DNA from: Pelomyxa schiedti
Lineage: Eukaryota; Evosea; Pelobiontida; Pelomyxidae
Assembly (NCBI GenBank): GCA_020536535.1
Contig: JAHLWZ010000594.1
Coordinates: forward strand, 885-64,884
Reading direction: 5' to 3'
DNA length: 64,000 nucleotides
Within the stretch, counting starts at the first letter, position 1. The number at the start of each line of letters is the position of its first letter. Made by a program: the position numbers and the translations under genes. Below are positions 10,919 to 25,621 of the stretch, piece after piece. A model generated the notes under the pieces. The model worked only from the letters and a program-made list of their open reading frames with translations. It had not been told where the DNA came from and did not search any database.

Positions 10919-11264
10919 TTTTTGCGGCTGCTGCGGTGGCTAGTTTCGCCTTGTGGTTTTTTTGTTTTTTTGATTATTTTTAAGGAGCCGAACTTAAAAA
11001 AAATTCTCGCAGGGATTTGCGGTATATTTAGCAGTTGTCAATTGTGACGTTAAGGCCCAAAAAAAGAAAGGAAGCTGAAGATCAAAGACGAAACTGCACT
11101 TCGATTGAAGGTAATTCTGTGTTGATTGGGTAAAACACTGCCGAATGACTGTTTTACTCACAGAGAGCAAGAACCGGAGGTGTAAATAGGGACTGTGAGA
11201 GTTTTTTGTGGTTTGCGGGGAAAAGAAGGGTAACATACAAAATCGGATTTGTGTTGGAATTAAA
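10919..11264. other. Intergenic: hydrogenase upstream region / ARL8 downstream region
   Basis: This 346-bp stretch lies between two leftward genes, so it holds the ARL8 3' end and the hydrogenase promoter. It contains T- and A-rich tracts near 10958-11010 and 11058-11070. No conserved open reading frame or RNA gene is visible. Confidence 0.5.
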
Positions 11265-12172
11265 TTACGTATTCTTGCTGTGCTTTATGAGCCAGTCGAG
11301 AGTGATGTCAAGGTTGACACTGTTCTTGGCGGAGATGGAGTAGCAGCATACCTCGTGCCCTGTTATGTCGCGAAGACCACTGAAGAGCGGTGAGTGCTTT
11401 GGTTGAATTGCGGCTACATACAGTGCGGTAACAATTTCATCAACACCGGCCGCGTTGTGTAAATCATTTTTGTTGCCAAGAACGAGAACTGGTATGGAAG
11501 ACAGCGCAGGTTTGATCAACAAATCGTGCAACTCCTTTCGGGCAGTGTCAAACTTGTCTCTATCTACCGCATCTACAACAAATCTGGTCTCCGGTTAGAT
11601 GGTAGCTAAATGTTGGTATTCCATACACAATAGCGTTCACACCCCTGCAATAACGTTCCCACATCTGAGGGAAAAAGGAAGGTGCATAAGAAGTTAGAAA
11701 AAAGCTTAGAGGCAAAGTACTTGTCGGAATCGTGGTTGACCTCCGAGATCTGAATAGGGGTCAGGTTTGAAACGGAACACTTCCAAAAAAAAAAAATGAA
11801 TTAATAAGAATTGGTTGCACCATACCCCATAGCTTAATGGTAACATTTCCCTTTGTCACTTTGCGCACATTGAATCCTATAGTAGGGATCATGTCTTCCG
11901 TGAAAGTTCCGGACTAGTAAGTATTGCAAGTTATAAAATGCGGTATGTTGATTGCAAAATCCTCACCGAAATTACGTTGACAAACGTCGACTTGCCGGAG
12001 TTCTATTAAAGCGGTCATTTGTTGCGTAGGAGAGCGCACAAAAGTGTACAGGATAGCTAAAGGGCAAACAACAAACCTGCAAACCAACCAACGTCAGCTC
12101 CATTTCTTGCTTCCAAAATAACTGCGCGAAGAAGTCGGCAATTGACTGGAAAAAAGCCTTCACAGCCGCCAT
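11265..12172 (-). CDS. ARL8: ARL8-type Arf-like GTPase
   Basis: Multi-exon gene. Exon 1 is 12172-12077 (32 codons), followed by short exons near 12002-11967, 11908-11825, 11735-11703, 11672-11630 and a long last exon to TAA 11265. The N-terminal amphipathic helix [20 protein letters not shown] and [10 protein letters not shown] match ARL8. [10 protein letters not shown] (P-loop), the effector [43 protein letters not shown] and CCYSISAKN (G5) all join in frame. The switch II Leu-Gly-Gly differs slightly from the usual IGG. ARL8 drives kinesin-linked lysosome positioning and, in protists, endolysosomal traffic. The C-terminus (LIKHSKNT) has no lipid site, as normal for Arf-like proteins. A loop before G5 ([17 protein letters not shown]) is longer than in animals. 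Confidence 0.9.
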
Positions 12173-12521
12173 CACAAATTACGTGCGTAACGGTGCGGAT
12201 CTCCTTCTCTTTCTTTTGCGTGTTAATTGTTTGTGCCGACCACAACGCCACCCCTACCTACCGGTGCTACCACCTTTTGTTTTATGTTGTTTTATGTTTT
12301 CCTAATTTTTGTGATCTTAGCATAACGACACCATTCCCAGATCTCTTTTCTTTGATGGAATGGATTCCCCTGCATGACTCGGCGAATTATTCGTTGCACT
12401 CCGTATACTACAAAAAGAAAAAAGAAGCAACAGACATCTTACCTTACACCATCCTCTTTTCTTCTTATTCCAAACCACATACACAGTCTGCAAGATCCCA
12501 CTCCGCTAGTATAAAGCAGTA
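12173..12521. other. Intergenic: ARL8 upstream / LAMTOR3-like downstream
   Basis: This 349-bp stretch separates two leftward genes. It is A/T-rich, with pyrimidine tracts on the plus strand. I see no conserved frame, structured RNA or repeat. Confidence 0.45.
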
Positions 12522-13181
12522 TCACGTAGTGTGGGATATCTCCTTCGCGAGGGCGGCTAGGGGCTCCCTGAGCGCCCGCGCCACCACCTCCATGTGCCCC
12601 ACGTTGGCCGTCGCTGCATCGTGCCCCGTCAGGGTGACCACCATCGACCCCCCAACTACAACTGACTGCACCACCACCCCGCTCCCGCTGGGTATCCCGC
12701 CCGCGCCGCGCTCATCGCCCCCACCACCGCCGCCGCCGCCGCTGGTGCTACTGCTATTGTGGGTCTCGGCCGCCGTGGACTGTGGGGCTGCGGCGGCGCC
12801 GGACGAGGACGTGCTGGTGGATGTGGATGATGGGACCGCGCCGCCGCGTGCGATGTTGATGGCGGCTGGGGAGCGAGGCGGCGAGAACACAGTGGACGCG
12901 CAGGCGCACTCGCCCAGCCCGACCTTGGAGAACTCCCGCGACACGACGGAGAACACCGCCGAGAGCTGCCCCACGCTCCCATCGAGGATGCTCGCGCCCA
13001 TCTCCCCCCCTTGCTGCTGCTGGCGCCCGCCTCGCCCGACCGCGACGGTCACGCCGTCCGTGTCGCACAGCACCACGCTGTGAGCACCAACCACTCCGCT
13101 AGCCACAGCGTCCAGCACAGCCTGTACTCCCACAACCGCCTCGCCCCCACCGTCCGCCGCTGCTTCCACTACGTGCGACAT
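12522..13181 (-). CDS. LAMTOR3: LAMTOR3/MP1-like roadblock-domain protein
   Basis: Single-exon frame of 219 residues, ATG 13181. The roadblock fold is visible in two parts. The first is AVLDAVASGVVGAHSVVLCD with TDGVTVAVG, then LSAVFSVVSREFSKVGLGEC. The second is SGVVVQSVVVGGSMVVTLTG with HDAATANVGHMEVVARALREPL. The order, spacing and the KVGLGEC strand agree with LAMTOR3, the Ragulator subunit that scaffolds MEK/ERK and Rag GTPases on late endosomes and lysosomes. About 55 residues of Ser/Thr/Gly/Ala (around residues 108-165) are inserted between the halves, giving 219 rather than about 125 residues. The assignment rests on pattern and could be another roadblock/LC7 protein. The GC-rich insert reads open on both strands. 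Confidence 0.6.
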   Translation of the reverse strand: MSHVVEAAADGGGEAVVGVQAVLDAVASGVVGAHSVVLCDTDGVTVAVGRGGRQQQQGGEMGASILDGSVGQLSAVFSVVSREFSKVGLGECACASTVFSPPRSPAAINIARGGAVPSSTSTSTSSSGAAAAPQSTAAETHNSSSTSGGGGGGGGDERGAGGIPSGSGVVVQSVVVGGSMVVTLTGHDAATANVGHMEVVARALREPLAALAKEISHTT

Positions 13182-13372
13182 TGGTTTCTGTTGTTGGCGT
13201 GGTTGAACAGATCAGAGGGAGGGAATCCCTGGAGCTGGCCTTACTTGCAAGTCCACGGCAATGCTTACGTGCACAACCTCCATCCAAGGAGCTGGAGGGG
13301 AATATTCCGATATTCCTGAGGAATCAGGTACATCAAAAAAGAATAGGGGAAAAATAAAAGATCTGGAGCAAC
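13182..13372. promoter_or_regulatory. Divergent promoter region, LAMTOR3-like (-) and PP4R3 (+)
   Basis: A 191-bp gap between oppositely directed ATG codons. No canonical element is identified; the part next to the PP4R3 start is A-rich (agaatagggg aaaaataaaa, about 13341-13360). Confidence 0.4.
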
Positions 13373-16300
13373 ATGGAGGGCGTCCACAAAGAACCTAGGG
13401 CGCAGGGCGACGATACGAAACAGGCCTGCGAACCCACAAGGAGCGCGAAAGACAACACAGAACACGTACCGACTACCGCGACGGCCACGGAACAAGGGGC
13501 AGTGGGGGGCGACGCGGGGGAGGGCGTGCCCAAGGGAAACCCCGATAGCGCGAACTCGCCTCCCCCGCTGGAGGACGGCGGCGGCGGCGGCGGCAACACC
13601 CCGCCCGAGGAGGACGAGGACCCCACCACCAACAGCGGGGACTCGACAGGGGGCGGGAGCAGCGACAGCGGGGCAGGCGAGGGGGCGGCCAAGGAGGGGG
13701 CCGCAGGGACCGGCGGGAAGGACGACGACGACGATGACGACGATGGCGCGGCGGGCGGGGAGGGGGAAGACGGAGAGGGGGACGTGGAGGGGGAGGGGGA
13801 GGAGAGCAGCGGGAGTAGTGGTAGTGGTAGTGGCAGTGGCAGCGGTGGGAGCGGCGGAGGGGACCGGGAGGGGGACAAGGACAAGGAGAAGGACGAGGAC
13901 CGGGACCGGGTGAAGGTGTATAAGCTGGAGAACAAGGCGTGGGCGGACAAGGGCACCGGGCTGGCTTCGTCTTGCGTAGACCCGGTGGGTTCCAGTCATT
14001 CACGCATTCATTCATTCACTCACCACTCACTCGTGCTGTGCTTGTGTCCTCACCTTCTCAATTTTTTTTTTTTTTAAGGAAACTGGTCAGTTGTCAATTG
14101 TGGTTCACGGTGAGCACGACCAGACCGTTATCTTGCATGTCACGGTTGACCCTTATTGCACATATTCTTTTGAGCAAGGTTGAACTAATAGGGAAAAATT
14201 TTGCTTGGCAATGCTCACCCTTGATAAGGGACACTCATGGTTTGGACTGACACAAAAACCTTGGAAAGCCTATCGCTCAGTTTTTTGCGGCAATCTCGTT
14301 GCCACGAAATAAGGTATAAAATAAGCTGCTAGTACCTTCCTTCAAGATAACCTAGTCTCTTAGGGAGGAAGTTATCGAATTTCAGTCCAGATATAATCCT
14401 AAGCGGGGAAAAACCGCATGCAGGGGAAAAAATCTCCGAGATGATCCACATTCAGAAGACAGCTACATAGAAGATGATGAACAACATCAAGATGACCAAG
14501 AAGAGGATCAGGATGATGAAGAGGAGGAAGAGGAGGAAGTGTACCCTGCTTTTAAACCTCTTGCGCCCTCTCCTTCCATTACGATCCCTCCTCTCGAGCT
14601 CCCGACTCCGAGCCCTGAATCGTTACCAGAATTGAAAAAAGCAATTTTCATGGCAGCATATGACATGAAACAGAAATTCCGGCTCCTTCAAACTTTCTGC
14701 TCTCAGGTAAATAAATAGGGGAAGTGCCAAAACGCTCACACCAAATAGGACTTCCTGAACAAGCTTTATCAAGTTACAACAAAATGTGAAAAGGAAGGCA
14801 TTACTAGTGGATTGCATGACATTTTTACCATTTTCAAGTGTGTAGGTGTGTAGGTACTATTCTGCCTATCACCTTTTTTTGCTCACTAGGCACCCAGTTC
14901 TTCTCAATGACGAACGTACACTGCGTACTCTATTTTCTGAAGGCAATTTCAACAACACAATTGCAGCTCTTGAATGTAATGTTCTTCCATTCAGTTACTT
15001 TGGTAATCACTGTGGAAAGGTGACCCTGATCTCCCTGCAATGTACCATGTTCGACACCGCGAGCACTTGGCCAAAAATGTCCTCTTTAAGCAGATTGTTC
15101 CATTTGAAGATGAGACTCTTTTACCTCTTATTCATCATACCTACAAGCTATTATACACGAGAGATGTTGTTCTAGCAAGGTGGTGTGTGAATAACCTTGC
15201 CATTGTTTTTTTTTGAACTTTCGTACCAATCAGCTTCCAGGGTCATTGATGATGGAACATATGCTTCTCTCTCGGCAATGATTCTTTTGAATCAAAATAA
15301 AATAGTGGCTTCCCTCACTAAATCTACAGCACTTCAGTCCCAATTGTATGCTAGCAGTTGCGTCTTGGCCACTAAGTTTATTTACAGGATTACGAAGTTA
15401 CAACATTCCCAGGCATCCAGTCCAGAGAGACATGATGTTCTTGCATTTTTCCAGGAGTTATACAATCTCTCCAAGCAGTCACCTGTGCCTGTTCAAGATA
15501 AGCCTCTGCTTATTAGGCACTTTCCCTATCATAAAAACTTCTTCTGAGTATTTTTTTTTTTTTCCCTAGTTTGTTTTTTCAACAGGGCTTGCTTGATGCT
15601 TTAACAACAACTCTATCTGACCCGGATGTTTCCATAAGATTGTCAACGTTGTTACCCTTAATTATCATCCCCGCTTAATTTCAACAGGGTTGACCTGATT
15701 GGTGCAACTCTTCTATATGATATAAGCGCAATTAGAGATGCCATTCAAAATCAATCGGGAAACGGTGATAATTTTTTAAACCAACTAGTAGTAAGGTATG
15801 AAAAACTTTCTCTCCTTCCATCATTGACAAATGTCAGGCTACTCACAGACTCGGATTCAGGCCTGATCACAACAGTTACAGATATTATCAAAACAATTTT
15901 TGACCCAGACACGATGGCTACAATGGCATTTGTATCTGTGGGTAATTTATCTGCCTTTTTTAGATCAACGACTAGCAGGGGGACAAAGATGCTTTATTGG
16001 ATATATTGTACCGTAGGTTTTTTGCAATGATATGTTCACCACTTTTTTCAACGACCTCCCATTCCCTAAACCCAAGTAATTTCCCCCGTTGACCTTGCAG
16101 ATCAACTAATTTAATTTTAGTTCCTCTAAACCCCGAAAACCGAGACGCCATTCTTAACAGTGTTGTGGAACTTGTATGTTTCTGCATTTCCAGGCATCTA
16201 GCTATGGCTAGGCCATATGTTCTTAATGCTAAAGTTCCCAAACAAATTACCCCTCTGATTAACACTGGTCAAAAGCATTTGGTCCTAGGTACTTTTTTTT

Positions 16301-17901
16301 ATGTTATTTCTTCGATTGACACTTAAACATCAGCTGGGATTAGATTATTCCGTGCATGCCTTGGGACTAAAGACCCCGTTTACATAAAATATTTGATCAA
16401 ACACAACCTCTATGATCCTCTGCACCAAGTACTGATACAAAATGTTTCCAAAGACAACCTCATCAATTCTGCTGTTGTTGAAGTTCTGAGTTATTGTATC
16501 CCACCACCTCCTCCCAACCTCCCACCCCATCTACTGATAACTACTCCTCCCCCGGATAACAAGGTAACAACAACCCAATAGAGATCACAACCAACCTCAA
16601 CACAGGAAAATCTGGAACCAATGGTCGAGTATATTGCCACTAAGTACTGCACTGAATATCGGAGCCTCACATACGTTGAAACCTTTGCCAAGCTGCTGAA
16701 GAGACAAGAAGAGATTGTGGAGGAACGAGAGGCAAAGGCACGAGCAGAGGCGGAAGCTCGAGCACAGTAAGTAAATTAATGGCGCTTTAAATGATTCATG
16801 GAAAACAGGGCAGCAAAAACCCAGAATGACGAGAAGAAAGAGAAAGAGGAGAAAGATGCTGAGGAAGAAACCTACTTTAATGAGGATGACGAAAAGGAAT
16901 CATCACCTACTCCGATTCCCCCGCTCTTGTCCCCAGCAAACGCTCTAAGTAAGTTGGGCAGTGACTACGGCGACTTGGAAGACAAAGATAAAGAAGGCAC
17001 TAGCAGTGGGGGCACTCACACCACCGCAACAACATGCACGCAACCAACATCCCAGGTAAGTCCCACCTAATTTTCCTTTCGAGGCAACTTACCATACATA
17101 TAGTCACAGTCAACAACTAATGAGCCCGAGAGGTCACTAGATTGGGTAATAGAACAGACCAAGACACACCACAAACAAAAGCAACTAGAACAGGAACAGC
17201 TACAACTGGCAGGCACAAAGCGGCCCAGGATAGCGTTCCCCGCAAAGATAGAAATCAAACTTGGCACAACTAGAACTCAACAACCGGCCACATCCGAATC
17301 AACCACCAAAGAACCGGAATCATCCACAACAACAATAACATCAACAGCCGCAAAAACAGCAACAACAGACACCGCATCTGCAGCATCGTCAACAACAACA
17401 ACACAGAGTCAACAGTGTGAGCCAAGGACACCCCCACCAAAGCAGCTACAACAAAAGCCATTCCGCAAAGCAACACCAATACCAATGAAAACACTGCCGT
17501 ATCCCCGCATCATCAACACCACCACTAACACAGCTCATATCCAAAAACAACTACAAAAAAAACAGCACCCCACAGATGAAATGATAGTGGAAGAAGAAGA
17601 GGACGAGAATGAGGAGGAACATGAAGAACTGGTGGTACATTCAAACACAACAACAAACACAACAACCGCAGCAACAAGCACAACAACAACGAAATCATCA
17701 GCATCAGCAACAACAGTAGCAGAAGGAAAGGGTAAGAAGAAAAAGAAGTCAAAGAAGCACAACAAATCCAAGAATAAGAAGCCATCATCACCTTCAAAAG
17801 CAAAAGAAACAAGCACAACTGACACAACACCAAACAAGCAGGAGGGGGGTGATGATACCGCTACAGCCGAGGACCCACAGTCCAAAAGGCGGCGGTCATG
17901 A
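13373..17901 (+). CDS. PPP4R3: PP4 regulatory subunit 3 (SMEK/PSY2/FLFL) with acidic N-terminal extension
   Basis: About 14 exons. Exon 1 (13373-13984) encodes a roughly 175-residue Gly/Ser/Asp/Glu leader, then the EVH1-like start RVKVYKLENKAWADKGTG. Exon 2 from 14079 gives ETGQLSIVVHGEHDQTVILH; a later exon gives TLMVWTDTKTLESLSLSF, matching PP4R3. Armadillo-like exons follow, including LLNDERTLRTLFSEGNFNN, HNLYDPLHQVLIQNVSKDN, LINSAVVEVL and the acidic ETYFNEDDEKESS. The tail is Thr/Lys/Glu-rich with KKKKKSKKHNK and ends SKRRRS, a likely nuclear signal. The protein targets PP4 catalytic subunit to substrates in DNA repair and signalling. The long acidic leader before the EVH1 fold is not usual. 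AATAAA lies at 17927. Confidence 0.9.
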
Positions 17902-17926
17902 AAGGAGTTTTGTGTTCAGTTGAGCC

Positions 17927-17932
17927 AATAAA
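17927..17932 (+). terminator. Poly(A) signal AATAAA of the PP4R3 gene
   Basis: AATAAA lies 26 nt after the TGA stop (17899-17901), within the 165-bp gap to the convergent C2/TPR/PH gene. Confidence 0.6.
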
Positions 17933-18066
17933 TATAAACTGCCAGGTCAAATGCACAAATAGATAGGTTTTTTGTTGTTTTCAATATTTTTTTTGGTAAT
18001 TTTCTTATTTCTTTTGTACTGTTAGTTACAACAAAAAGGGAAATAGTGACAGGGATAAATAACCTT

Positions 18067-21000
18067 TTACATAAGGGAGCACCGGCACAATTGAGCACCG
18101 CCAGTGTGTACCGCATCATCATCCTGGTCGTCGTCGTCATAGTCATCATCGTCGTCATCATCACCAACGAGCTTCTTCTTGCTCTCGTCAATCTTCTCGC
18201 TGATAGCTGATGTGAGGTTCCCACCGCCTTCCATGATGCTCTCCCCAAGGGTGTTCATTGGCCCAAGGTCAATCCCTTTGAAGTCGGGGCTGGAGAAGAA
18301 GCCCTTTTTGGGCTTGGCGGTTTGCGGCGGTGCTTTGAGGACAATGGAGGGTGTCATGATGGTTATTTCGGCTCCAGAAAGAAGTGGCTTCTCACTTGTG
18401 GTGCTGTCAAGCATTTTATCAAGGGAGGACAGACTGACTGCACCAAGGGGAACAGGCGTAGCTGTGCTTGTTGAGCTTACTGCCACTGGAGTGGATGTGG
18501 GTGTGGATGTTGGTGTAGAGGCGGATGTGGATGTGGATGTGGATGTGGATGTGGATGTGGATGTGGATGTGGATGTGGATGTGGATGTGGATGTGGATGT
18601 GGATGTGGATGTGGATGTGGATGTGGGAGCTGACGTGGGTGCGGGTGTGGAAGTTGAGGGAGAGGTGGGTGTTGATGTGGGTGTGGGTGTGGAAGGTGTG
18701 GAAGTTGATGTTGATGTCGATTCCGAAGAAGACGTAGTGGGTGGGGAGACTGCTGCAGTAGACGGCGGAGATGTCTCCGGGGTTGTGGGGGAAGTAGGTG
18801 TAGTTGTCGGGGTGGAGGTTACGGTTGAGTTGGCGGGAGTTCCAGCTGGAGCACTCACCTCTGGTGTGGGTGCTGGCGTTTCCATCAGTGTGATGGGACC
18901 AAGGCCAAGCTTATTAAAGTATCGGCCTTCGGGTGAGGGATCGTCAGGGGCGGTGTTGATTACTGGACGAGTAGCTGAAACTGATGTAATATGGCCAGGG
19001 GTGTATTTTATAGTTTCCGCCTATTGTAGTTGTGTTTGTGGAAAGCAATTGACAAAACAGTTACTTCTTCTTCATGCTTTGTTTTGTCTGGCTTTATGAT
19101 TGGTGCATCATCTTCGAGGAACTTTTCAAGTCACTCACAAATGTAAAAATGTATTTCTTACCTCGTATTCAGGGACGTTTTCTGGATCCACGGTTCTCAT
19201 TACTTTCTCAAATGCATCGTGCCAAGCATCAAAATGCGCTTTGTTAGCAGCTGCAAATATGAAGCACCGATAAGCGGTCCTGTGCAGGTTCAGTCAGTTG
19301 ACCTGCTTTAGATCTACTTCCAGTACTTTATTTGAAAGGCAAAGTCGCGTTTGATTGATGGTCCAGCAAGTTCCCACACACACGTAGAAAGGTCATAACA
19401 ACCAAGAGGCTGGATGCCAGTAAGTTTGGAAGGATTCTCCTGCTGGGCACGAGGGAGCTAGGTCGTGTTAGAGAAAAAGGAAAATGTACTACCCCCCTCC
19501 CCCCCGCCCCCTCCCCTCTACCACCCACACAACCCCCCAAACAAAGGAGTACTGTTGAGAGATCTGTATAGTACAAAGTCTGCCCGAAGAGCACAAAATA
19601 TCTGATTTGCCAGATTGTATTGACTGGACCCATCTTCAGAAGATAACCGGCATGATCCGGAGGAGAGGGAAATTGAAGAAATGCCAATGGTTTTTCTCTC
19701 TAAACAAGATCAGACGTAGAATATTTTCCTATTCCTACATGGATGTGAATTTTGTCAAGTTTTCCACCGAGGGAAGCAGCAGCATTTGCGATACGCGGGT
19801 GCTTTGTCTGCACAAGGTTTAAGGAAGTGGAATAGGGAAAGTATTGAAAAGCACTTCTTTATCCTCCTGCTTGTAGTAGTGATTCTCTGCAAAGTCACTG
19901 CTTACGGATAATGGTGCATGAATAGTTTTGTCAATTAAATTGCACCACTCATTGGTATCTTGTTCATTTTCCCCCTTGAGATCCACAAAGCTTCAGGTGT
20001 GAGGATTAATTTGATTAGGAAGGCCAAATACCCAAAAGGTGTTTCCAGAGAGAACTCTGTTTTTGACTTCCTCTGCATGGAGCAGCAATCCGTGGACAAC
20101 ATAACGATACCTGGTTAGTTTAGTTATGAACGAGCCGAGAGAGAAGACAACGAACGCACCAGTAGCTGTGCCATCAGCCGCCGACACACGAAATAAAATG
20201 TGTTCTTTGAGGCGGAAATCCTGGTGATATATTTAACACAAAACTTGGGGCAGCCACAACTTACTTTCTTCCTGTACAAAATTCCAGCCTTCCCCTTCCT
20301 GGCAATAGTGCCAACCTTTAAGTTATCCACCTATATTCATTTCAGTTTGCAATCTATAAAATAATTAATTGTTTTCTGGAATACATTTATCCATTGGTGT
20401 TGTTTCTTTGAGGCTTCTTTTATGTCAGATTTTGCCTCTTCAAATTTTTGCATTTTTAACTCGACATAAGCACTATTTCAATTAGTACCGTTGCCACAGG
20501 AAAGGATGCATACCGATTTATGTAGTATGCACTATTTTGGGGGTTAAGTTTAATGGCATTGCTGAAGGCAGCGAGAGCTTCTTCGAACTTTTTAGCAGTG
20601 AATGCCGCTCTCCCTTCCTCAAGTGAGTCACGAATCTGAATGTTGCATTAATAACATACATCAGAGGATGCTGTAATGTCACCGTATTCTTTGTGATCTT
20701 GGTAGTCAATTTTTTCATGCCTTCCTCGAGACGAGTATCCTCAGGGGCATATTGTATACCACTAAGAAAGGCATCTCGTGCATGTTCTAGATCACCTTGC
20801 TGGAAAAGTACCATTCCTTTCCAGTAATATACCTTAATAAATGATAACTTAGTGTATTTCCATAATATGTGGCTCCACCTCGCCGGAATTGCGATTAACA
20901 TCTCCACTTTCAGCTGCCAGCTCCAAGGCTTTTTCTATATCATTCAGCGCCTCCTCCCATTCATATATCAACATGTTAGCCTCTGCTCGTGCACTACAGT

Positions 21001-21948
21001 GGTTTTTTAACATACATGAAGTGGAAAAGAGACTTACATGTAAAGTCGGAATTCATTGGGGAATAATCTCAAAGCAGAGGAGGCAAGTCGGCTTGCAACA
21101 GTGCCACTCTTGGATTTTAATGCAGTGAAGATTTTGTAAACAGGCTCGGCACCCTAGGTTATGTTACTTCCCATTTTGGAAACAAAAACATACTGGGCCG
21201 AACTTGAACAAAACTTTTAAATGCACTTCACCTGAAACTTCACTTTCTTTTGCATTTCTCTTTGAGAGTTTTAGTGAAAGTTCATGAGGTTTCATGTCAA
21301 AAAGGCTGTCCCTTATTGGTTGAATTGTAGTCTTCGAGAAGGTTAAAAAAAAAAAAAAAGGGCATTTTCTGGTTACATGTCCCAGTGGTTGTGCTGCCAT
21401 AACTTTGTTGTCATCCCAAAGGTCCACATCAACGACGGAAATAGGAGTGTAGAAATTGCTACATTTTGTTAGGGAGAGCAGAGTGGAAAACCGAGACATA
21501 CAAAGTGAAAGGTTTTTGCTGTCAGGTAGAAAAAACAATTAAAAGAGGTTAGAGCCACGAAAGAATCATTAAAGGAACTTACACAATCAGCATCCTTTTC
21601 ATTTTGTTTTGTGTTGTATTTTAGAGGGAGCCAACAAAAAAAAAAGGAAAATGTACCCAGATAGGGTTCAGGTTTTTTGGGACTGGCTCAGTCTTGAACT
21701 GTTGAGTCTTGTCCGCGTCCAAGGACAACGTGCAAAAAGGGTCAGATGTACCTGCTACTTTATCTCTCACAGCCAAGTTGGTGGCCTTGATCACTAAACC
21801 CACGAACAAACAAACAAGCAAAGTAAGAAACCAACCAACAAGAGCGTTTCCTTCGAGAAGTAAAGAGCAGACAGATCTCACCATAAACCAGTAGTTTAGC
21901 CAGCACAGGCTGTGTCGCTTCTCCGCGTGCGTTACCTTCGTCCCCCAT
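18067..21948 (-). CDS. C2-TPR-PH-PH multidomain protein
   Basis: Many short exons, read leftward from ATG 21948 (MGDEGNARGEATQPVLAKLL). Splicing at 21884/21794 gives a C2 domain: VIKATNLAVRDKVAGTSDPF, then FKTEPVPKNLNPIW and ISVVDVDLWDDNKV. TPR-like helices follow (EEALNDIEKALELAAESGDV; YYWKGMVLFQQGDLEHARDA; KKFEEALAAFSNAIKLNPQN). A first PH domain covers about 20330-19870 (ends NEWCNLIDKTIHA) and a second about 19670-19190 (HAGYLLKMGPVNTIWQIRYF to HFDAWHDAFEKV, with the PH tryptophan). The final exon encodes a Ser/Thr/Pro stretch, including (Ser-Thr)n from a GGATGT repeat, then KKGFFSSPDFKG and an acidic end. It is probably a lipid-binding adaptor. Joins through the TPR and the middle of PH1 are approximate. 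Confidence 0.7.
18523..18625. repeat. (GGATGT)n hexanucleotide repeat, coding for (Ser-Thr)n
   Basis: About 17 uninterrupted GGATGT units on the plus strand, with imperfect units on both sides (18481-18720). Read on the minus strand in the C2-TPR-PH-PH gene they encode alternating Ser and Thr. The copy number is likely to vary between alleles; the in-frame hexamer lets it do so without shifting the frame. Confidence 0.9.
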
Positions 21949-22685
21949 CCTTGTTGTTGTCAAACCCTTTGTGTTTGTTCGGGTGTGTTTTTCTTCACAG
22001 AAAGTGGCAAAAAACCAATCTGTTGTGATCGATGTGGGGTACTCTCAAGTCCCACCTGTGGGCATCCCCCCCACACTCTCCAAGAAATCAATCCTCGTCT
22101 CTGACGAACACTCCTCAGAATTTTCATTGATCCTCGTATCTGTTAAAATTCTACACATCAATCGCCCGGAACGTACGCAAACCCCCAAAAAAACAACAAG
22201 CAAAACATAAACAAAGAAAAACACAGCGAGTGCGTGTGTGTGTTAGACAGTGACTGTTGGTCGTGACGGTGAGATCTTGACGTGTGCTACGGCAACAGCG
22301 ACATTGTGTTGACGTCAACACAACAACCACACACACAAACAGCAGTGAGAGGCGGGGGGAGCGAGGGAAGGAGGGAGTATCGTGGGGCGTGGGTGAGCGC
22401 ACACGTGTCTGGTCTTGTTGTTGTCGTGGTGGTGGTATTTGTGGTTGTTGTTGTGGGGTCTCCTTGGTGTCTTGGTTGACGCCGTAAATCTCACAACACG
22501 GTAGGCTTGCGCTTTTTTTTTTTTTTTTTTTTTAATTTTTTGAAGTTTTTTTTCCCTATGTGGTTGTTTCGCTCCTTCCCCCACCCCCTTGTAATAGTAG
22601 CACTACTTTGAGTGTCACTTTAATAAATCTACCCGTATGTATACGCAACAGTGCCGTTTTATTGCCACTGTTGAAACTGTGCGCA
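21949..22685. promoter_or_regulatory. 737-bp divergent promoter region (C2-TPR-PH-PH / SRPK) with a CRE-like palindrome
   Basis: The gap lies between opposed start codons. It holds a perfect 12-nt palindrome gttgacgtcaac at 22308-22319, containing the bZIP/CRE core TGACGTCA, and a 21-nt T tract at 22513-22533 that could exclude nucleosomes. A Val-rich plus-strand reading near 22400-22470 comes from GTT/GTG repeats. That the palindrome is used by a bZIP factor is inference. Confidence 0.4.

Positions 22686-25621
<2,936 letters not shown>

Noticed and set aside
12142-13083. 313-residue plus-strand frame
   Set aside because: It lies opposite the roadblock gene, is a GC-driven shadow with no domain, and begins in the ARL8 gene.
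13265-13999. Pro/Ser/Arg-rich minus-strand frames
   Set aside because: Shadows of the low-complexity PP4R3 first exon.
18525-18737. Met-Trp and Val-Asp repeat frames on the plus strand
   Set aside because: Readings of the GGATGT hexamer opposite to the real minus-strand coding frame.
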